A stretch of 40,660 nt of DNA, taken from Anaerolineae bacterium clx_CAG2. GTDB lineage: Bacteria; Chloroflexota; Anaerolineae; JAAEKA01. Of the stretch, positions 8,409-15,939 are shown one piece after another. Under the pieces are notes generated by a model. The model was given only the letters and a program-made list of their open reading frames with translations, had not been told where the DNA came from and did not search any database. The DNA is taken from positions 1 through 40,660 of the forward strand of contig JAAEKA010000042.1 in the NCBI GenBank assembly GCA_014155705.1. The letters run 5' to 3'. The first letter of the stretch is position 1. Every line of letters begins with the position of its first letter. A program made the position numbers and the translations under genes.

Positions 8409-9406
8409 GCGGCCACCTCCATCGTCGGCTGCTGGTGATCTGCCGTGCGCAGTTGCCGTCGCTTGGCCGGCGGCTGGCCAGCCGGCTCAGCCGCCGGTTC
8501 GGGCTTGGTCGCCTCGATGATTATGCGGCCATGCGCCAACAACTGGTGAGCGCCGGCAACGTCCGGCGTCCATTTGGAAAACTTGACCAGATCGCTCTCC
8601 TGCAAGAAGGCGAGGAGCAGCGCGCTCACTTCGGGCGCCATGTCGACACGGGCCAGGTCGGGGCGGATTTCGCCGGTGGTGCGCTCCAGGGCCGGCACGC
8701 CAAAGCGCCGCTCGACGTAAATACGCACGGTGTCGGAGACCAGCGTATAGTGCTCCTTGAAGCGGCCCTGCTCTGGCAGGCGCAGCCCTTCGACGATGCG
8801 GAGGCCGTCCAGCGCAACCTCGTGGGCGTGGCGGTTGTCTACCGCCAGCTTCCGACGGCGGCGCGCCTGCCACATCACGACGGCAATGAGGGCCACTGCC
8901 GCCAATCCGGCCGCAATCCATGGCCAAGCCGCAGGTATGGGCAGGGCAGCCTGCGACTTGATGTCGCGCAGCTCCGTGTCGCCTTCTTGCAGCACCGAAG
9001 CAATGCTCACCGCTGCCGGCGCGGCCAGCACTTTCTGCAGACCGCCCTGGCCATCGGTGACGCTCACTTCGAGCGCAGGGGTGCTAAAGGCGCCAGGCTG
9101 GAAAAGGCGCGCGTCGATCTGCAAGGTGGTGGTCGCCGTGCCGTCGGCGTTGTCGACGACCACGGCCGGCGACTGGGAGACGACCGCGAAGTCGCCCCAG
9201 GCGTCCGGCAGTGTGGGCAGGATCACCTGGTAGGCGGCCGGATGGGTCAGCGCCAGAGTCAATGGGATCGGGGCACCCACGGTGAGCTGGCCGTCCGGCG
9301 CGCTGAGCGTGGCCGTGACGGGACCATCCCCCTGCGCAGCGGCCGGCGCGATGGCCAGCAGCAGTAAGGCGATAAGCACAAGGGCTTGAAATGATGTCTT
9401 GAGCAT
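8405..9406 (-). CDS. Membrane-anchored BatD-like protein
   Basis: The protein has 333 residues. A signal peptide ends near APAAAQG. A beta-sandwich-like extracytoplasmic domain (about 30-150) contains the pattern TLSAPDGQLTVGAPIPLTLAL, like the N-terminal unit of BatD. One membrane helix (about 165-187, AWPWIAAGLAAVALIAVVMW) leads to a basic stop-transfer stretch (QARRRRK) and a cytoplasmic helical domain of about 130 residues. The layout resembles BatD or DUF4381-type proteins found beside DUF58 genes. I chose the ATG at 9406, because the longer frame to 9514 would translate straight through the palindromic repeats at 9425-9506. It is coupled to batA through ATGA. Confidence 0.72.
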   Translation of the reverse strand: MLKTSFQALVLIALLLLAIAPAAAQGDGPVTATLSAPDGQLTVGAPIPLTLALTHPAAYQVILPTLPDAWGDFAVVSQSPAVVVDNADGTATTTLQIDARLFQPGAFSTPALEVSVTDGQGGLQKVLAAPAAVSIASVLQEGDTELRDIKSQAALPIPAAWPWIAAGLAAVALIAVVMWQARRRRKLAVDNRHAHEVALDGLRIVEGLRLPEQGRFKEHYTLVSDTVRIYVERRFGVPALERTTGEIRPDLARVDMAPEVSALLLAFLQESDLVKFSKWTPDVAGAHQLLAHGRIIIEATKPEPAAEPAGQPPAKRRQLRTADHQQPTMEVAA

Positions 9407-9424
9407 GGTGTCGTTCCGTCGAAG

Positions 9425-9506
9425 AGGACTGACAGTCCTGGCCTGTTCCAGGGGTAAGTCCAAGCGTCGAATGCCAGTCTGTTTGACAACCAGGACTGTC
9501 AGTCCT
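9425..9506. repeat. Second pair of AGGACTGNCAGTCCT palindromes
   Basis: Copies lie at 9425-9439 (centre base A) and 9492-9506 (centre base T), 67 bases apart start to start, in the gap between the DUF58 gene and the BatD-like gene. The spacing nearly equals that of the pair at 5216/5282, but the sequence between the copies is not obviously conserved. Confidence 0.85.
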
Positions 9507-9515
9507 AGCGGCACG

Positions 9516-10403
9516 CTAATGCCTGATCCGCCGGTAGCGTTCCTGGAAGAAGGCCATCAACGGCGTGACGTAGTCCTGGTTGGTGGCCACGTCGATACGG
9601 TCGACGCCAGCCTGGCGAAACGCCCGTATCGCGCCGGCCCGCTGGCCGTCCATGCGCTGCTGAAAGGCCGCGCGCCATGCCTTGTTGCCGGTGTCCACCC
9701 AGACGATCTCGCCGCTTTCCGGGTCTTCCATAGCCAGCAGGCCGACGTTGCCCAGCGTCCGCTCCAGCGGATCGTGCAGGTCCACGGCGATCAGGTCGTG
9801 ACGCCGGTTGGTGACGGCCAGGGCCGTGCGGTAGCTGTCCGGGGTGGCCATGAAATCCGAGACCAGGAAGATGATGCCGCGGCGCTTCAGGATGTGGTTG
9901 ACCGTGTCCAGGGCCAGTTTGATGTCGGTGCCGCGCTGCTGCGGCTCAAAGGCCAGCAGCTCGCGCAGCAGGCGCAGCACATGCTTGCGCCCCTTGCGCG
10001 GCGGGATATACAGCTCCACCTGGTCGGTGAAGATCAGCAGACCAACCCGGTCGTTGTTGGTGGTGGCCGCGAAACTCAGCACGGCAGTCAGTTCAGCCGC
10101 CAGATCGCGCTTGAAACGCTGCACGGAGCCGAAATTCTCCGAAGCGCTGGCGTCCACCACCAGGAGCACCGTCAGCTCACGCTCCTCGATGTAGCGTTTG
10201 ACGTAGGGCTCGCCGGTGCGGGCGGTCACGTTCCAGTCGATAGTGCGGATTTCGTCGCCGGGCTGGTAAGGTCGCACCTCCTCGAACTCCATCCCGCGTC
10301 CCTTGAAAACCGAGTGGTACTCGCCGGCAAAGCTGTCGTTGACCAGCCGCTTGGTGCGGATTTCGATGTGGCGGATCTTGTGGATCAGATCGTTGGTTAG
10401 CAT
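9516..10403 (-). CDS. DUF58 family protein
   Basis: This 295-residue protein carries the DUF58 signature FEEVRPYQPGDEIRTIDWNVTAR near residues 40-62. A VWA-like core follows (LLVVDASAS, FLVSDFM), with the first MIDAS-like motif in the reduced form DASAS. No signal peptide or membrane segment is visible, so it should be cytoplasmic. Genes of this family almost always sit directly next to moxR, as here. The pair is thought to act with the membrane VWA proteins encoded downstream, but the biochemical reaction is not known. The ATG at 10403 lacks a strong ribosome-binding site. Confidence 0.92.
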   Translation of the reverse strand: MLTNDLIHKIRHIEIRTKRLVNDSFAGEYHSVFKGRGMEFEEVRPYQPGDEIRTIDWNVTARTGEPYVKRYIEERELTVLLVVDASASENFGSVQRFKRDLAAELTAVLSFAATTNNDRVGLLIFTDQVELYIPPRKGRKHVLRLLRELLAFEPQQRGTDIKLALDTVNHILKRRGIIFLVSDFMATPDSYRTALAVTNRRHDLIAVDLHDPLERTLGNVGLLAMEDPESGEIVWVDTGNKAWRAAFQQRMDGQRAGAIRAFRQAGVDRIDVATNQDYVTPLMAFFQERYRRIRH

Positions 10404-10412
10404 GGTAGATTA

Positions 10413-10524
10413 ATAGATTGGGAAATTGGTCGATTGGTCGGGTCGTGACGTCGTGGACGATTGAAGGGCCTTAGGCGACGATGAGCCTGACTGGCTGCGC
10501 GCGCCGACCAATGTACCAATCTAC
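10413..10524. repeat. Inverted repeat of the GATTGG family between moxR and DUF58
   Basis: The left arm (10413-10440) is a run of AGATTGG/AAATTGG/CGATTGG-like units. The right arm (10505-10524, CGACCAATGTACCAATCTAC) is its approximate reverse complement, ending next to the moxR stop codon. The two can fold into a long imperfect hairpin with a loop of about 65 bases. Related GATTGG units occur at 30383-30419. Confidence 0.65.
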
Positions 10525-11592
10525 TTACGGCACCGGCGTATAATCTAAAATTCGCCGCACGATATGATCGCTGCTGATGTTCTCGGCCTCAGCCTCGTAG
10601 GTGGTGATGATGCGGTGGCGCAGAACGTCGGGGGCGATGGCCTTGATGTCCTCGGGCGTCACGAAGCCGCGGCCGTGCAGGAAGGCATGGGCGCGAGCGG
10701 CCAGGATCAGATTGATGCTGGCGCGCGGCGAAGCGCCGAACTGGATCAGATTGTTGAGGTCGGCCAGTCCGTTGTTGCCCGGCTGGCGGGTGCGAATTAC
10801 CAGATCCAGCACGTAGTCCTTGATCTTCTCGTCCACATAGACCTGTTTGACGGCCTGACGAGCGCGCAGGATGTCGGCCGGCGTCACCACGGGCGTGACA
10901 ACGGGCAGGGCTGCGCCGGTCATGCGCTCCATGATCAGGCGCTCTTCGGAGCGGTTGGGGTAATCCACGCGCGCCTTGAGCATAAAGCGGTCGACCTGGG
11001 CCTCAGGCAGCGGGTAAGTGCCCTCCTGCTCGATGGGGTTCATCGTGGCCATGACCAGGAACAAGTCGTCCATGCGGTAGGTGGTGTCGCCGATGGTTAC
11101 CTGGCGCTCCTGCATGGCCTCCAACAGCGCGCTCTGCACCTTGGCCGGCGCGCGGTTGATCTCGTCAGCCAGCACCAGGTGGGCGAAAACCGGGCCCTGG
11201 TGCACCGTGAATTCGTGGGTGCGCGGGTTGTAGATCTGCGTGCCCACCAGGTCGGCCGGCAGCAGGTCGGGCGTGAACTGGATGCGGGAGAAGTCGGCCT
11301 GGATGGCCTGCGCCACGGTCTTGATCAGCAGCGTCTTGGCCAGGCCGGGCACGCCCTCCAGCAGCACGTGGCCGTCGGCCAGCAGGGCGATCAGCACCCG
11401 CTCGACCAGGGCCTCCTGGCCCACCATAACTTTGTTGATCTCGCCCAGCAGCGCGGGAATAAAGGCCGCCTCCTGCTGGATAGTGCTGTTCAGCGCGTGC
11501 ATGGCGCTGCCGCTGAGGCCATTGCTGCCATTGCCGTTGACCGGGCGTATCGCCGTGTTGACCGGACGGGTCATCATCATATCCATTGTCAT
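10525..11592 (-). CDS. moxR: MoxR-family AAA+ ATPase
   Basis: This 355-residue ATPase has Walker A at GVPGLAKT, Walker B with catalytic residues in LVLADEINRA, and a sensor region in ATMNPIEQEGTYPLPEAQVDRFML. The MoxR lid follows, with SPRASINLI and HGRGFVTPEDI. MoxR proteins act as chaperone-like ATPases that work with VWA-domain proteins, encoded here downstream. I chose the ATG at 11592, which follows AGGAG at good spacing. The longer frame to 11820 would read through the CTTAAGAC repeats and the hairpin at 11765. It is the first gene of the minus-strand operon. The N-terminal 40 residues are Asn/Gly-rich and look disordered. Confidence 0.95.
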   Translation of the reverse strand: MTMDMMMTRPVNTAIRPVNGNGSNGLSGSAMHALNSTIQQEAAFIPALLGEINKVMVGQEALVERVLIALLADGHVLLEGVPGLAKTLLIKTVAQAIQADFSRIQFTPDLLPADLVGTQIYNPRTHEFTVHQGPVFAHLVLADEINRAPAKVQSALLEAMQERQVTIGDTTYRMDDLFLVMATMNPIEQEGTYPLPEAQVDRFMLKARVDYPNRSEERLIMERMTGAALPVVTPVVTPADILRARQAVKQVYVDEKIKDYVLDLVIRTRQPGNNGLADLNNLIQFGASPRASINLILAARAHAFLHGRGFVTPEDIKAIAPDVLRHRIITTYEAEAENISSDHIVRRILDYTPVP

Positions 11593-11670
11593 ATCTCCTG
11601 TCGGGCAGTAAGTAACCTGATGAGTGCTCTGGCGCAGCGACTGCGCCCAACGGTTTACGCCGTTTGACTG

Positions 11671-11739
11671 ATAGTTTAGCAGGCAGTGGGTCGTTTTGGC
11701 CTTAAGACTGGCTGGTGTTTGTCTTAAGGGAGTCTTAAG
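11671..11739 (-). promoter_or_regulatory. Candidate moxR operon promoter with CTTAAGAC direct repeats
   Basis: On the minus strand, CTTAAGAC occurs at 11739-11732 and again at 11728-11721, exactly 11 bases apart. A third copy in the opposite orientation lies at 11701-11708. An 11-bp direct repeat is the usual layout of OmpR/PhoB-family binding sites, and such a regulator is encoded at the end of this operon. A possible -10 (TAAACT) lies at 11678-11673 with no good -35, which would fit an activated promoter. The repeats are seen directly; the binding is inference. Confidence 0.5.
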
Positions 11740-11764
11740 CGGGCGCGTGCAAGCCGTGGCCGCC

Positions 11765-11798
11765 AGACCTTCGAGGTTTTCGGAAACCTCGAAGGTCT
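11765..11798. repeat. Perfect 15-bp hairpin repeat (AGACCTTCGAGGTTT)
   Basis: The arms at 11765-11779 and 11784-11798 are exact reverse complements around a TCGG tetraloop. There is no T-tract on either side, so it is not a standard terminator. It lies between the divergent moxR and tetR genes. It looks like a REP/cruciform-type dispersed element, but only one copy is present in this window. Confidence 0.85.
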
Positions 11799-11825
11799 TC
11801 GAGACGGGAACATCGCCCACAGATG

Positions 11826-11848
11826 TTAATTAGACCGGTCGTTATAAT
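11826..11848 (+). promoter_or_regulatory. tetR operator overlapping a -10 box
   Basis: A palindrome of the form TTA-N4-GACCGGTC-N4-TAA spans 11826-11847, and its right half contains TATAAT (11843-11848). The GACCGGTC core is typical of TetR-family operators. The -10 box ends only 7 bases before the tetR ATG, so transcription would begin at or next to the start codon (a leaderless message). The repressor would block its own promoter by binding here. No consensus -35 is visible. Confidence 0.65.
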
Positions 11849-11855
11849 TCTTGTC

Positions 11856-12431
11856 ATGGCAAGAACTACTGCAAGCACGGCACGGGAACAAATCGTCGAG
11901 GCCACCTGCGATCTGCTGGAGGCGCAGGGCTACCACGCCACCGGCCTGAACCAGATCGTGGCCGAGAGCGGCGCGCCCAAGGGATCGCTCTATCACTACT
12001 TCCCCGACGGCAAGGAGGAACTGGCGGCGGCCGCAATCGAGCGCACCGGCCGCGACCTGGCCGGCCGAGTTGAGGTGGGTCTCGCCTCGCTGGACGATCC
12101 CGCCGCGGCCGTGCAGTTCCTGGCCCAGCGCATCGCCGACGCGGTCGAGCAGTCGGGCTTTCGCGCCGGTGGGCCGCTGACCACGGTTGCCGTGGAGACG
12201 GCTACGTCCAGCCAGCGCCTCAATCTGGCCTGCCGCGCGGCCTACGACCGGCTGCAAGCGGCCTTTGCCGCCAAGCTGGTGGCCAGCGGCTACACGCCTC
12301 AGAGGGCAGCCGAGCTGGCAGCCTTCATCACCGCGGCCATCGAGGGCGGCATCCTCCTCAGCCGCACCTATCACAGCGGCGACCCGTTACGCCGGGCCGG
12401 CCAGGAACTGGCCGCGCTGCTGCGATCCTGA
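11856..12431 (+). CDS. TetR/AcrR-family transcriptional regulator
   Basis: The regulator has 191 residues. The N-terminal helix-turn-helix (about 10-55) carries the family pattern TAREQIVEATCDLLEAQGYH ... GAPKGSLYHYFPDGKEEL. The helical C-terminal ligand and dimerisation domain resembles the LmrA/YxaF subgroup (TVAVETATSSQRLNLACRAAYDRL). I chose the ATG at 11856, because the upstream in-frame start at 11823 would place the operator inside the coding region. It probably represses itself and the plus-strand genes that follow. The inducing ligand is not evident. Confidence 0.9.
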   Translation: MARTTASTAREQIVEATCDLLEAQGYHATGLNQIVAESGAPKGSLYHYFPDGKEELAAAAIERTGRDLAGRVEVGLASLDDPAAAVQFLAQRIADAVEQSGFRAGGPLTTVAVETATSSQRLNLACRAAYDRLQAAFAAKLVASGYTPQRAAELAAFITAAIEGGILLSRTYHSGDPLRRAGQELAALLRS

Positions 12432-12496
12432 GTTCTTACTGCGTTCGTAGCGCCCTGGCGCTGCAAGAGACTACACATCAAGGAGATCGACATCGT

Positions 12497-12931
12497 ATGA
12501 CTGCTGTAACCACCTCTAGCTCGCAGCCGGCTAAGCTCACCGGCAAGCAAATCGCCGTCAACGGCCTGCTGGCCATCGGCGTGGCCATCGGCGCAAATGT
12601 CGTCGCCCGTTTCATCCTCGGCGCGCTTGCGACCATCCCGGCCGACTTTCCGCCCATGCAACTGCCGGCCATCGCCTTTTTCACGGCGCTCTATGGCGCC
12701 GGCGCGACGATTGTCTACTGGCTGATCAACCGGCTGGCCGGCAATCCGTCGCGCGTCTGGCTGATCGTGGTGATCGTTGGCTTTGTGCTGACGGCGCTGC
12801 CCAACCTGGCCTTTGCCGCTAATCCGGCTGCTGCTCCTTTCCCAGGCACCGCACAGCTCTTCTCGCTGCTGTTGGTCTATCATGTGGCGGCGGGGCTTGT
12901 CTACTTCTTTCTGATCCCGCGCCGTCGATAA
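12497..12931 (+). CDS. Four-helix membrane protein (DUF6069-like)
   Basis: This 144-residue protein has a polar N-terminus followed by four hydrophobic helices (about 22-45, 60-80, 88-105 and 120-140) and a short basic C-terminus (PRRR). The arrangement resembles small DUF6069-type membrane proteins that are often found next to TetR regulators. I know of no defined function. AAGGAG lies upstream of the start at good distance. It lies 65 bases after tetR and could be one of its targets. Confidence 0.7.
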   Translation: MTAVTTSSSQPAKLTGKQIAVNGLLAIGVAIGANVVARFILGALATIPADFPPMQLPAIAFFTALYGAGATIVYWLINRLAGNPSRVWLIVVIVGFVLTALPNLAFAANPAAAPFPGTAQLFSLLLVYHVAAGLVYFFLIPRRR

Positions 12932-12941
12932 CCGGAGAGAC

Positions 12942-12972
12942 GCACCGGGCGGCACGTCCGGTGCAGGTTTTT
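12942..12972 (+). terminator. Hairpin plus T5 between the membrane protein and the NmrA-like gene
   Basis: GCACCGG (12942-12948) pairs with CCGGTGC (12958-12964), followed by AGG and five T. It ends four bases before the next ATG, so it also covers the ribosome-binding region of that gene. It may be a terminator with partial read-through or a translational control hairpin. Confidence 0.55.
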
Positions 12973-12976
12973 CATC

Positions 12977-13885
12977 ATGACGACTTCATCCGATTGTATT
13001 CTGATCACGGGAGCGACCGGCAATGTTGGCCGGGAACTCGTAAAGCTGCTGCATGGGCAGGGCGGCCAGCCCATACGCGCTGCGGTTATCTCTGAGCAGG
13101 ACGCCCAGAACCTGCCGCATCCCGATGTGCCATGGGTTCGGTTCGACTTCGGCGAGCCTGCCAGCTTTGCCCCCGCATTCGCTGGCGTCGATCGTTTGTT
13201 CCTGATGCGCCCACCGCACATCAGCGACATCGATCGCTATATCAAGCCGGTGATTGAGTATGCCGCCGCCGCAGGCGTCCACCAGATCGTCTTCCTGTCG
13301 CTGATCGGCGCCGAGAAGAACCGCATCGTGCCACACGCCAAGGTCGAGAAGCTGCTGCAGGCCGGCCCAACGCCTTATACTCTGCTGCGCTGCGGCTTCT
13401 TCATGCAGAATCTGAGCACCACCCACCGCCAGGACATCGCCGAGCACGATGATATCTTCGTGCCGGCCGGCAGGGGCAAGACTGCCTTCATCGACGTGCG
13501 TGACATTGCCGCTGTCGCGGCCCGGGTGCTGACCGAGCCAGGTCACGACAACCAGGCTTACCCCTTGACTGGCAGCGAGGCTCTGGACTACTACCAGACA
13601 GCCGACATCTTCAGCCAGGTGCTGGGGCGTCCGATTGCCTACAGCTCGCCGACGCCCTGGCGCTTTGCCTGGCGCATGTGGCGCCGCGGCAACCCATTGA
13701 GCTATGTGGGCGTCGTCAGCGCCATCTACATGACCACTCGCTTCGGACTGGCCGATGGCGTCAATCCGAAAACGGCGGAACTGCTGGGCCGCGCACCTGT
13801 CACCATGCGGCAGTTCGTCGCAGACCACGCCGCGCTCTGGCAGTCACATCATCCCGCACGTCAGGTGCCGGTCATCAGCAACTGA
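12977..13885 (+). CDS. NmrA-like NAD(P)-binding oxidoreductase
   Basis: This 302-residue atypical short-chain dehydrogenase has the dinucleotide-binding motif GATGNVG at residues 12-18. The NmrA/YtfG-like core follows, with HQIVFLSLIGAEKN, then PYTLLRCGFFMQNL and FIDVRDIAAVAARVLTEP. Such proteins act as NAD(P)H:quinone oxidoreductases or redox sensors. The substrate here is unknown. It follows the TetR regulator and precedes a thiol-disulfide oxidoreductase by 9 bases, so a redox or xenobiotic stress operon is likely by inference. Confidence 0.88.
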   Translation: MTTSSDCILITGATGNVGRELVKLLHGQGGQPIRAAVISEQDAQNLPHPDVPWVRFDFGEPASFAPAFAGVDRLFLMRPPHISDIDRYIKPVIEYAAAAGVHQIVFLSLIGAEKNRIVPHAKVEKLLQAGPTPYTLLRCGFFMQNLSTTHRQDIAEHDDIFVPAGRGKTAFIDVRDIAAVAARVLTEPGHDNQAYPLTGSEALDYYQTADIFSQVLGRPIAYSSPTPWRFAWRMWRRGNPLSYVGVVSAIYMTTRFGLADGVNPKTAELLGRAPVTMRQFVADHAALWQSHHPARQVPVISN

Positions 13886-13894
13886 GGAGCCGCC

Positions 13895-14524
13895 ATGCAG
13901 ATCGATCTCTTCCACGACACTGCCTGCCCCTGGTGTCGCATCGGCAAGCGCCACCTGCAACTGGCCCTGGCCCAATGGCAGGGCAAGCCAGTGCAGGTGC
14001 GCTACCGCACTTTCTTCCTCAACGAGCGTATCCCGGCGGCGGGCGAGGACTTCAGGCCCTACATGAACGCCAAGGTTGGCGGCCGCATCCCGCTGGAGCA
14101 GATGTTCGCCGGGCCGGGCCAGGCCGGCGAGCGGGTCGGGCTGCGCTTTGACTTTGAGGCCATCACCCGCGCGCCCAACACCTTGCTCTCCCACCGTCTG
14201 ATTGCGCTGGCGCCTGACAGCCACAAGGAGGCTGTGATCGACGCGGTCTACGCCGCCTACTTCGAGCAGGGCCGCGATATCGGCGACCTGGACGTACTGG
14301 TCGAGCTGGCCGCTGCAGTGGGGCTGGACGGAAACGCCATGCGCACGCTGTTGCTGAGTAACGCAGGCCAGGAACAGGCGTTGGCCGACGCGCGCTGGGC
14401 GCGGCAGGCCGGGATCAGCGGCGTGCCCTTCTTCATCGTCAACGAGCGTTACGCCTGGAGCGGCGCGCAGCCGCCTGAGGCCATCCTCCAGATGTTGAGG
14501 CAGATCGATGGAACCAATAACTGA
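13895..14524 (+). CDS. DsbA-family (FrnE-like) thiol oxidoreductase
   Basis: This 209-residue protein has a thioredoxin-like fold with active-site Cys11-Pro-Trp-Cys14 near the N-terminus and the cis-proline loop GVPFFIVNERYAWSGAQPPE near the C-terminus. A helical insertion lies between them. No signal peptide is present, so it acts in the cytoplasm, as FrnE-type proteins do. The family links to oxidative stress and 2-hydroxychromene-isomerase-like folds; the true substrate is unknown. Its 3' end overlaps the next gene by 17 bases. Confidence 0.92.
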   Translation: MQIDLFHDTACPWCRIGKRHLQLALAQWQGKPVQVRYRTFFLNERIPAAGEDFRPYMNAKVGGRIPLEQMFAGPGQAGERVGLRFDFEAITRAPNTLLSHRLIALAPDSHKEAVIDAVYAAYFEQGRDIGDLDVLVELAAAVGLDGNAMRTLLLSNAGQEQALADARWARQAGISGVPFFIVNERYAWSGAQPPEAILQMLRQIDGTNN

Positions 14525-15128
14525 TCCGAAGAATCTGGTGCGCCGCGGCTACGACCAGATCTCCTACGCCTACCGAGGCGACAGCCTCCCCCGTGACCGC
14601 GGCTACTTTCGCTGGCTGGAGGAGCTGACCCCGCTTTTGCAGCCGGGCGACGCCGTGCTGGACCTGGGCTGCGGCTGCGGCGTGCCGGCGGCGGAGGAGC
14701 TGGCGCCGCGCTTTGCCGTCACCGGCGTGGATATCTCGCCCGTGCAGATCGAGCGGGCGCGTGGTCTGGTCCCACAGGCCACCTTCATCTGCGCTGACAT
14801 GGCTGGCGTGGCGTTCCCACCCCAGAGCTTCGCAGCCATCGTGTCGTTCTACGCGCTGATCCACCTGCCGGTAGCCGAACATGGTCCGCTGCTGGCGCGC
14901 TGCTTCCAGTGGCTGCAACCTGGCGGCCTGTTGATGGCCATCGTCGGTCACAGCGCCTGGACGGGCTCGGAGGACGACTGGCGCGGAGCGCCTATGTACT
15001 GGAGCCACGCCGACGAGGGGACCTACCTGCGCTGGCTGGGGGAGATCGGTTTCGACGTCCAGTGGACGCGCTTCATCCCTGAAGGTGACGGGGGGCATAC
15101 GTTGGTGCTGGCGCAGCGGGCCAGGTAG
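14508..15128 (+). CDS. Class I SAM-dependent methyltransferase
   Basis: This 206-residue protein has the SAM-binding glycine motif VLDLGCGCGVPAAEEL (about residues 50-65). Motif II-like acidic residues lie in VTGVDISPVQIERAR, and the post-motif FAAIVSFYALIHLPVAEH and LQPGGLLMAIVGH follow. This is a Rossmann-type small-molecule methyltransferase of the Methyltransf_11/25 type. The acceptor cannot be told from sequence. It overlaps the DsbA-family gene, so the two are co-translated. Confidence 0.9.
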   Translation: MEPITDPKNLVRRGYDQISYAYRGDSLPRDRGYFRWLEELTPLLQPGDAVLDLGCGCGVPAAEELAPRFAVTGVDISPVQIERARGLVPQATFICADMAGVAFPPQSFAAIVSFYALIHLPVAEHGPLLARCFQWLQPGGLLMAIVGHSAWTGSEDDWRGAPMYWSHADEGTYLRWLGEIGFDVQWTRFIPEGDGGHTLVLAQRAR

Positions 15129-15154
15129 CGATTTTTTTCTTTGCCTGTTACTGT

Positions 15155-15175
15155 CGCTGGTTCGGCGAGCCAGCG
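15155..15175 (+). terminator. Hairpin after the methyltransferase gene
   Basis: CGCTGGTTCG pairs with CGAGCCAGCG, with one G-T pair and a very tight loop. The following CTTCTTC is only weakly U-rich. It is a plausible but weak terminator for the tetR-to-methyltransferase unit. Confidence 0.4.
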
Positions 15176-15200
15176 CTTCTTCAAGTCCTTAGTGATGTGC

Positions 15201-15246
15201 CCATCATCGTATGATGGTTGACGAGCATGGGAAAGGGGGCTATAAT
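15201..15246 (+). promoter_or_regulatory. Consensus sigma-70 promoter with upstream palindrome
   Basis: TTGACG (15218-15223), a 17-base spacer and TATAAT (15241-15246) form a near-perfect housekeeping promoter. A palindrome, CCATCAT-CGT-ATGATGG (15201-15217), abuts the -35 box and could be an operator. The first sizeable ORF downstream begins at 15340, which gives a leader of about 87 bases. Confidence 0.75.
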
Positions 15247-15339
15247 TCCTAATCGTTACTGCTTGTGGCGTGGTAAACGGGTAGTTCTATAGTGCCATCC
15301 ATCTTCTGGCATCTCAACGTTGCTTGTGACTAGCTCTAC

Positions 15340-15939
15340 ATGAATTATACCTATCTTCGCCACTTAGCTTCTGCTGTCTCGCTTATCACAGTGCCTGCAT
15401 CATGGCGCGCATTGGGTGCGACGTCGGTTGTTGAGGAACGACGTTCAAAACACCAAGTGGAAGCAGATGCTCGCACGCTTAGCTACAAGGCAGAGCAGGC
15501 AAAAACGCCTAACACCTTGCTCCATATGCCGGCAATCAAGGGCGGGCTATTGACCGCAGCAGGCGTCAAGCGCGAGGATGCGGTGCGTCTGGATCATGCG
15601 CGACGGCAGCAGATCGTGGCTGGTTTCGTCGAAAACGTGCTAGTGCCGGTCGGCGCCGGCTTTGTTGAGGCGTTGGTGAACAGCTTCGTGCAGCAGAGCC
15701 ACGCCCTCGGTGAGATCAACGAGCGGAACCCCATGCGCGCTTGGACACAGCGCAATTTGGTACAAGCGGTGATTGCAAATCTTCGTATTGCCGGCAGACC
15801 ATTTCAGTGGCTGCGCAAAGGAAACGATCGCTGGCAGCCTCAAAATGCTCTCTGGGACTGCACCTTACATCGAGGCGTTGGCATGGGCAGTCGGGAATGC
15901 GCCGACTGGTATCGTGGCTGTGTAATCTGTAACCAATGA
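15340..15939 (+). CDS. Unrecognised ORF behind a strong promoter
   Basis: This 199-residue frame belongs to no family I recognise. Its first half is visibly more A/T-rich than its neighbours, and its central part (about 65-150: KGGLLTAAGVKREDAVRLDHARRQQIVAGFVENVLVPVGAG) looks like a folded helical protein. The last 50 residues look less protein-like (many Trp, Cys and Arg). A shifted frame over about 15773-15925 reads as a smoother sequence (IFVLPADHFSGCAKETIAGS ... TGIVAV) before its stop. That raises the possibility of a frameshift near 15770 and a decayed gene. No clear ribosome-binding site precedes the ATG. Its stop overlaps the next start (ATGA). It may be acquired DNA. Confidence 0.4.
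   Translation: MNYTYLRHLASAVSLITVPASWRALGATSVVEERRSKHQVEADARTLSYKAEQAKTPNTLLHMPAIKGGLLTAAGVKREDAVRLDHARRQQIVAGFVENVLVPVGAGFVEALVNSFVQQSHALGEINERNPMRAWTQRNLVQAVIANLRIAGRPFQWLRKGNDRWQPQNALWDCTLHRGVGMGSRECADWYRGCVICNQ

Noticed and set aside
9407-9514. Extended start for the BatD-like gene
   Set aside because: It would translate through the paired palindromes at 9425-9506 and place the signal peptide inside the protein.
11593-11820. Extended start for moxR
   Set aside because: The extra 76 residues look random and read through the regulatory repeats and hairpin. The ATG at 11592 has a strong AGGAG.
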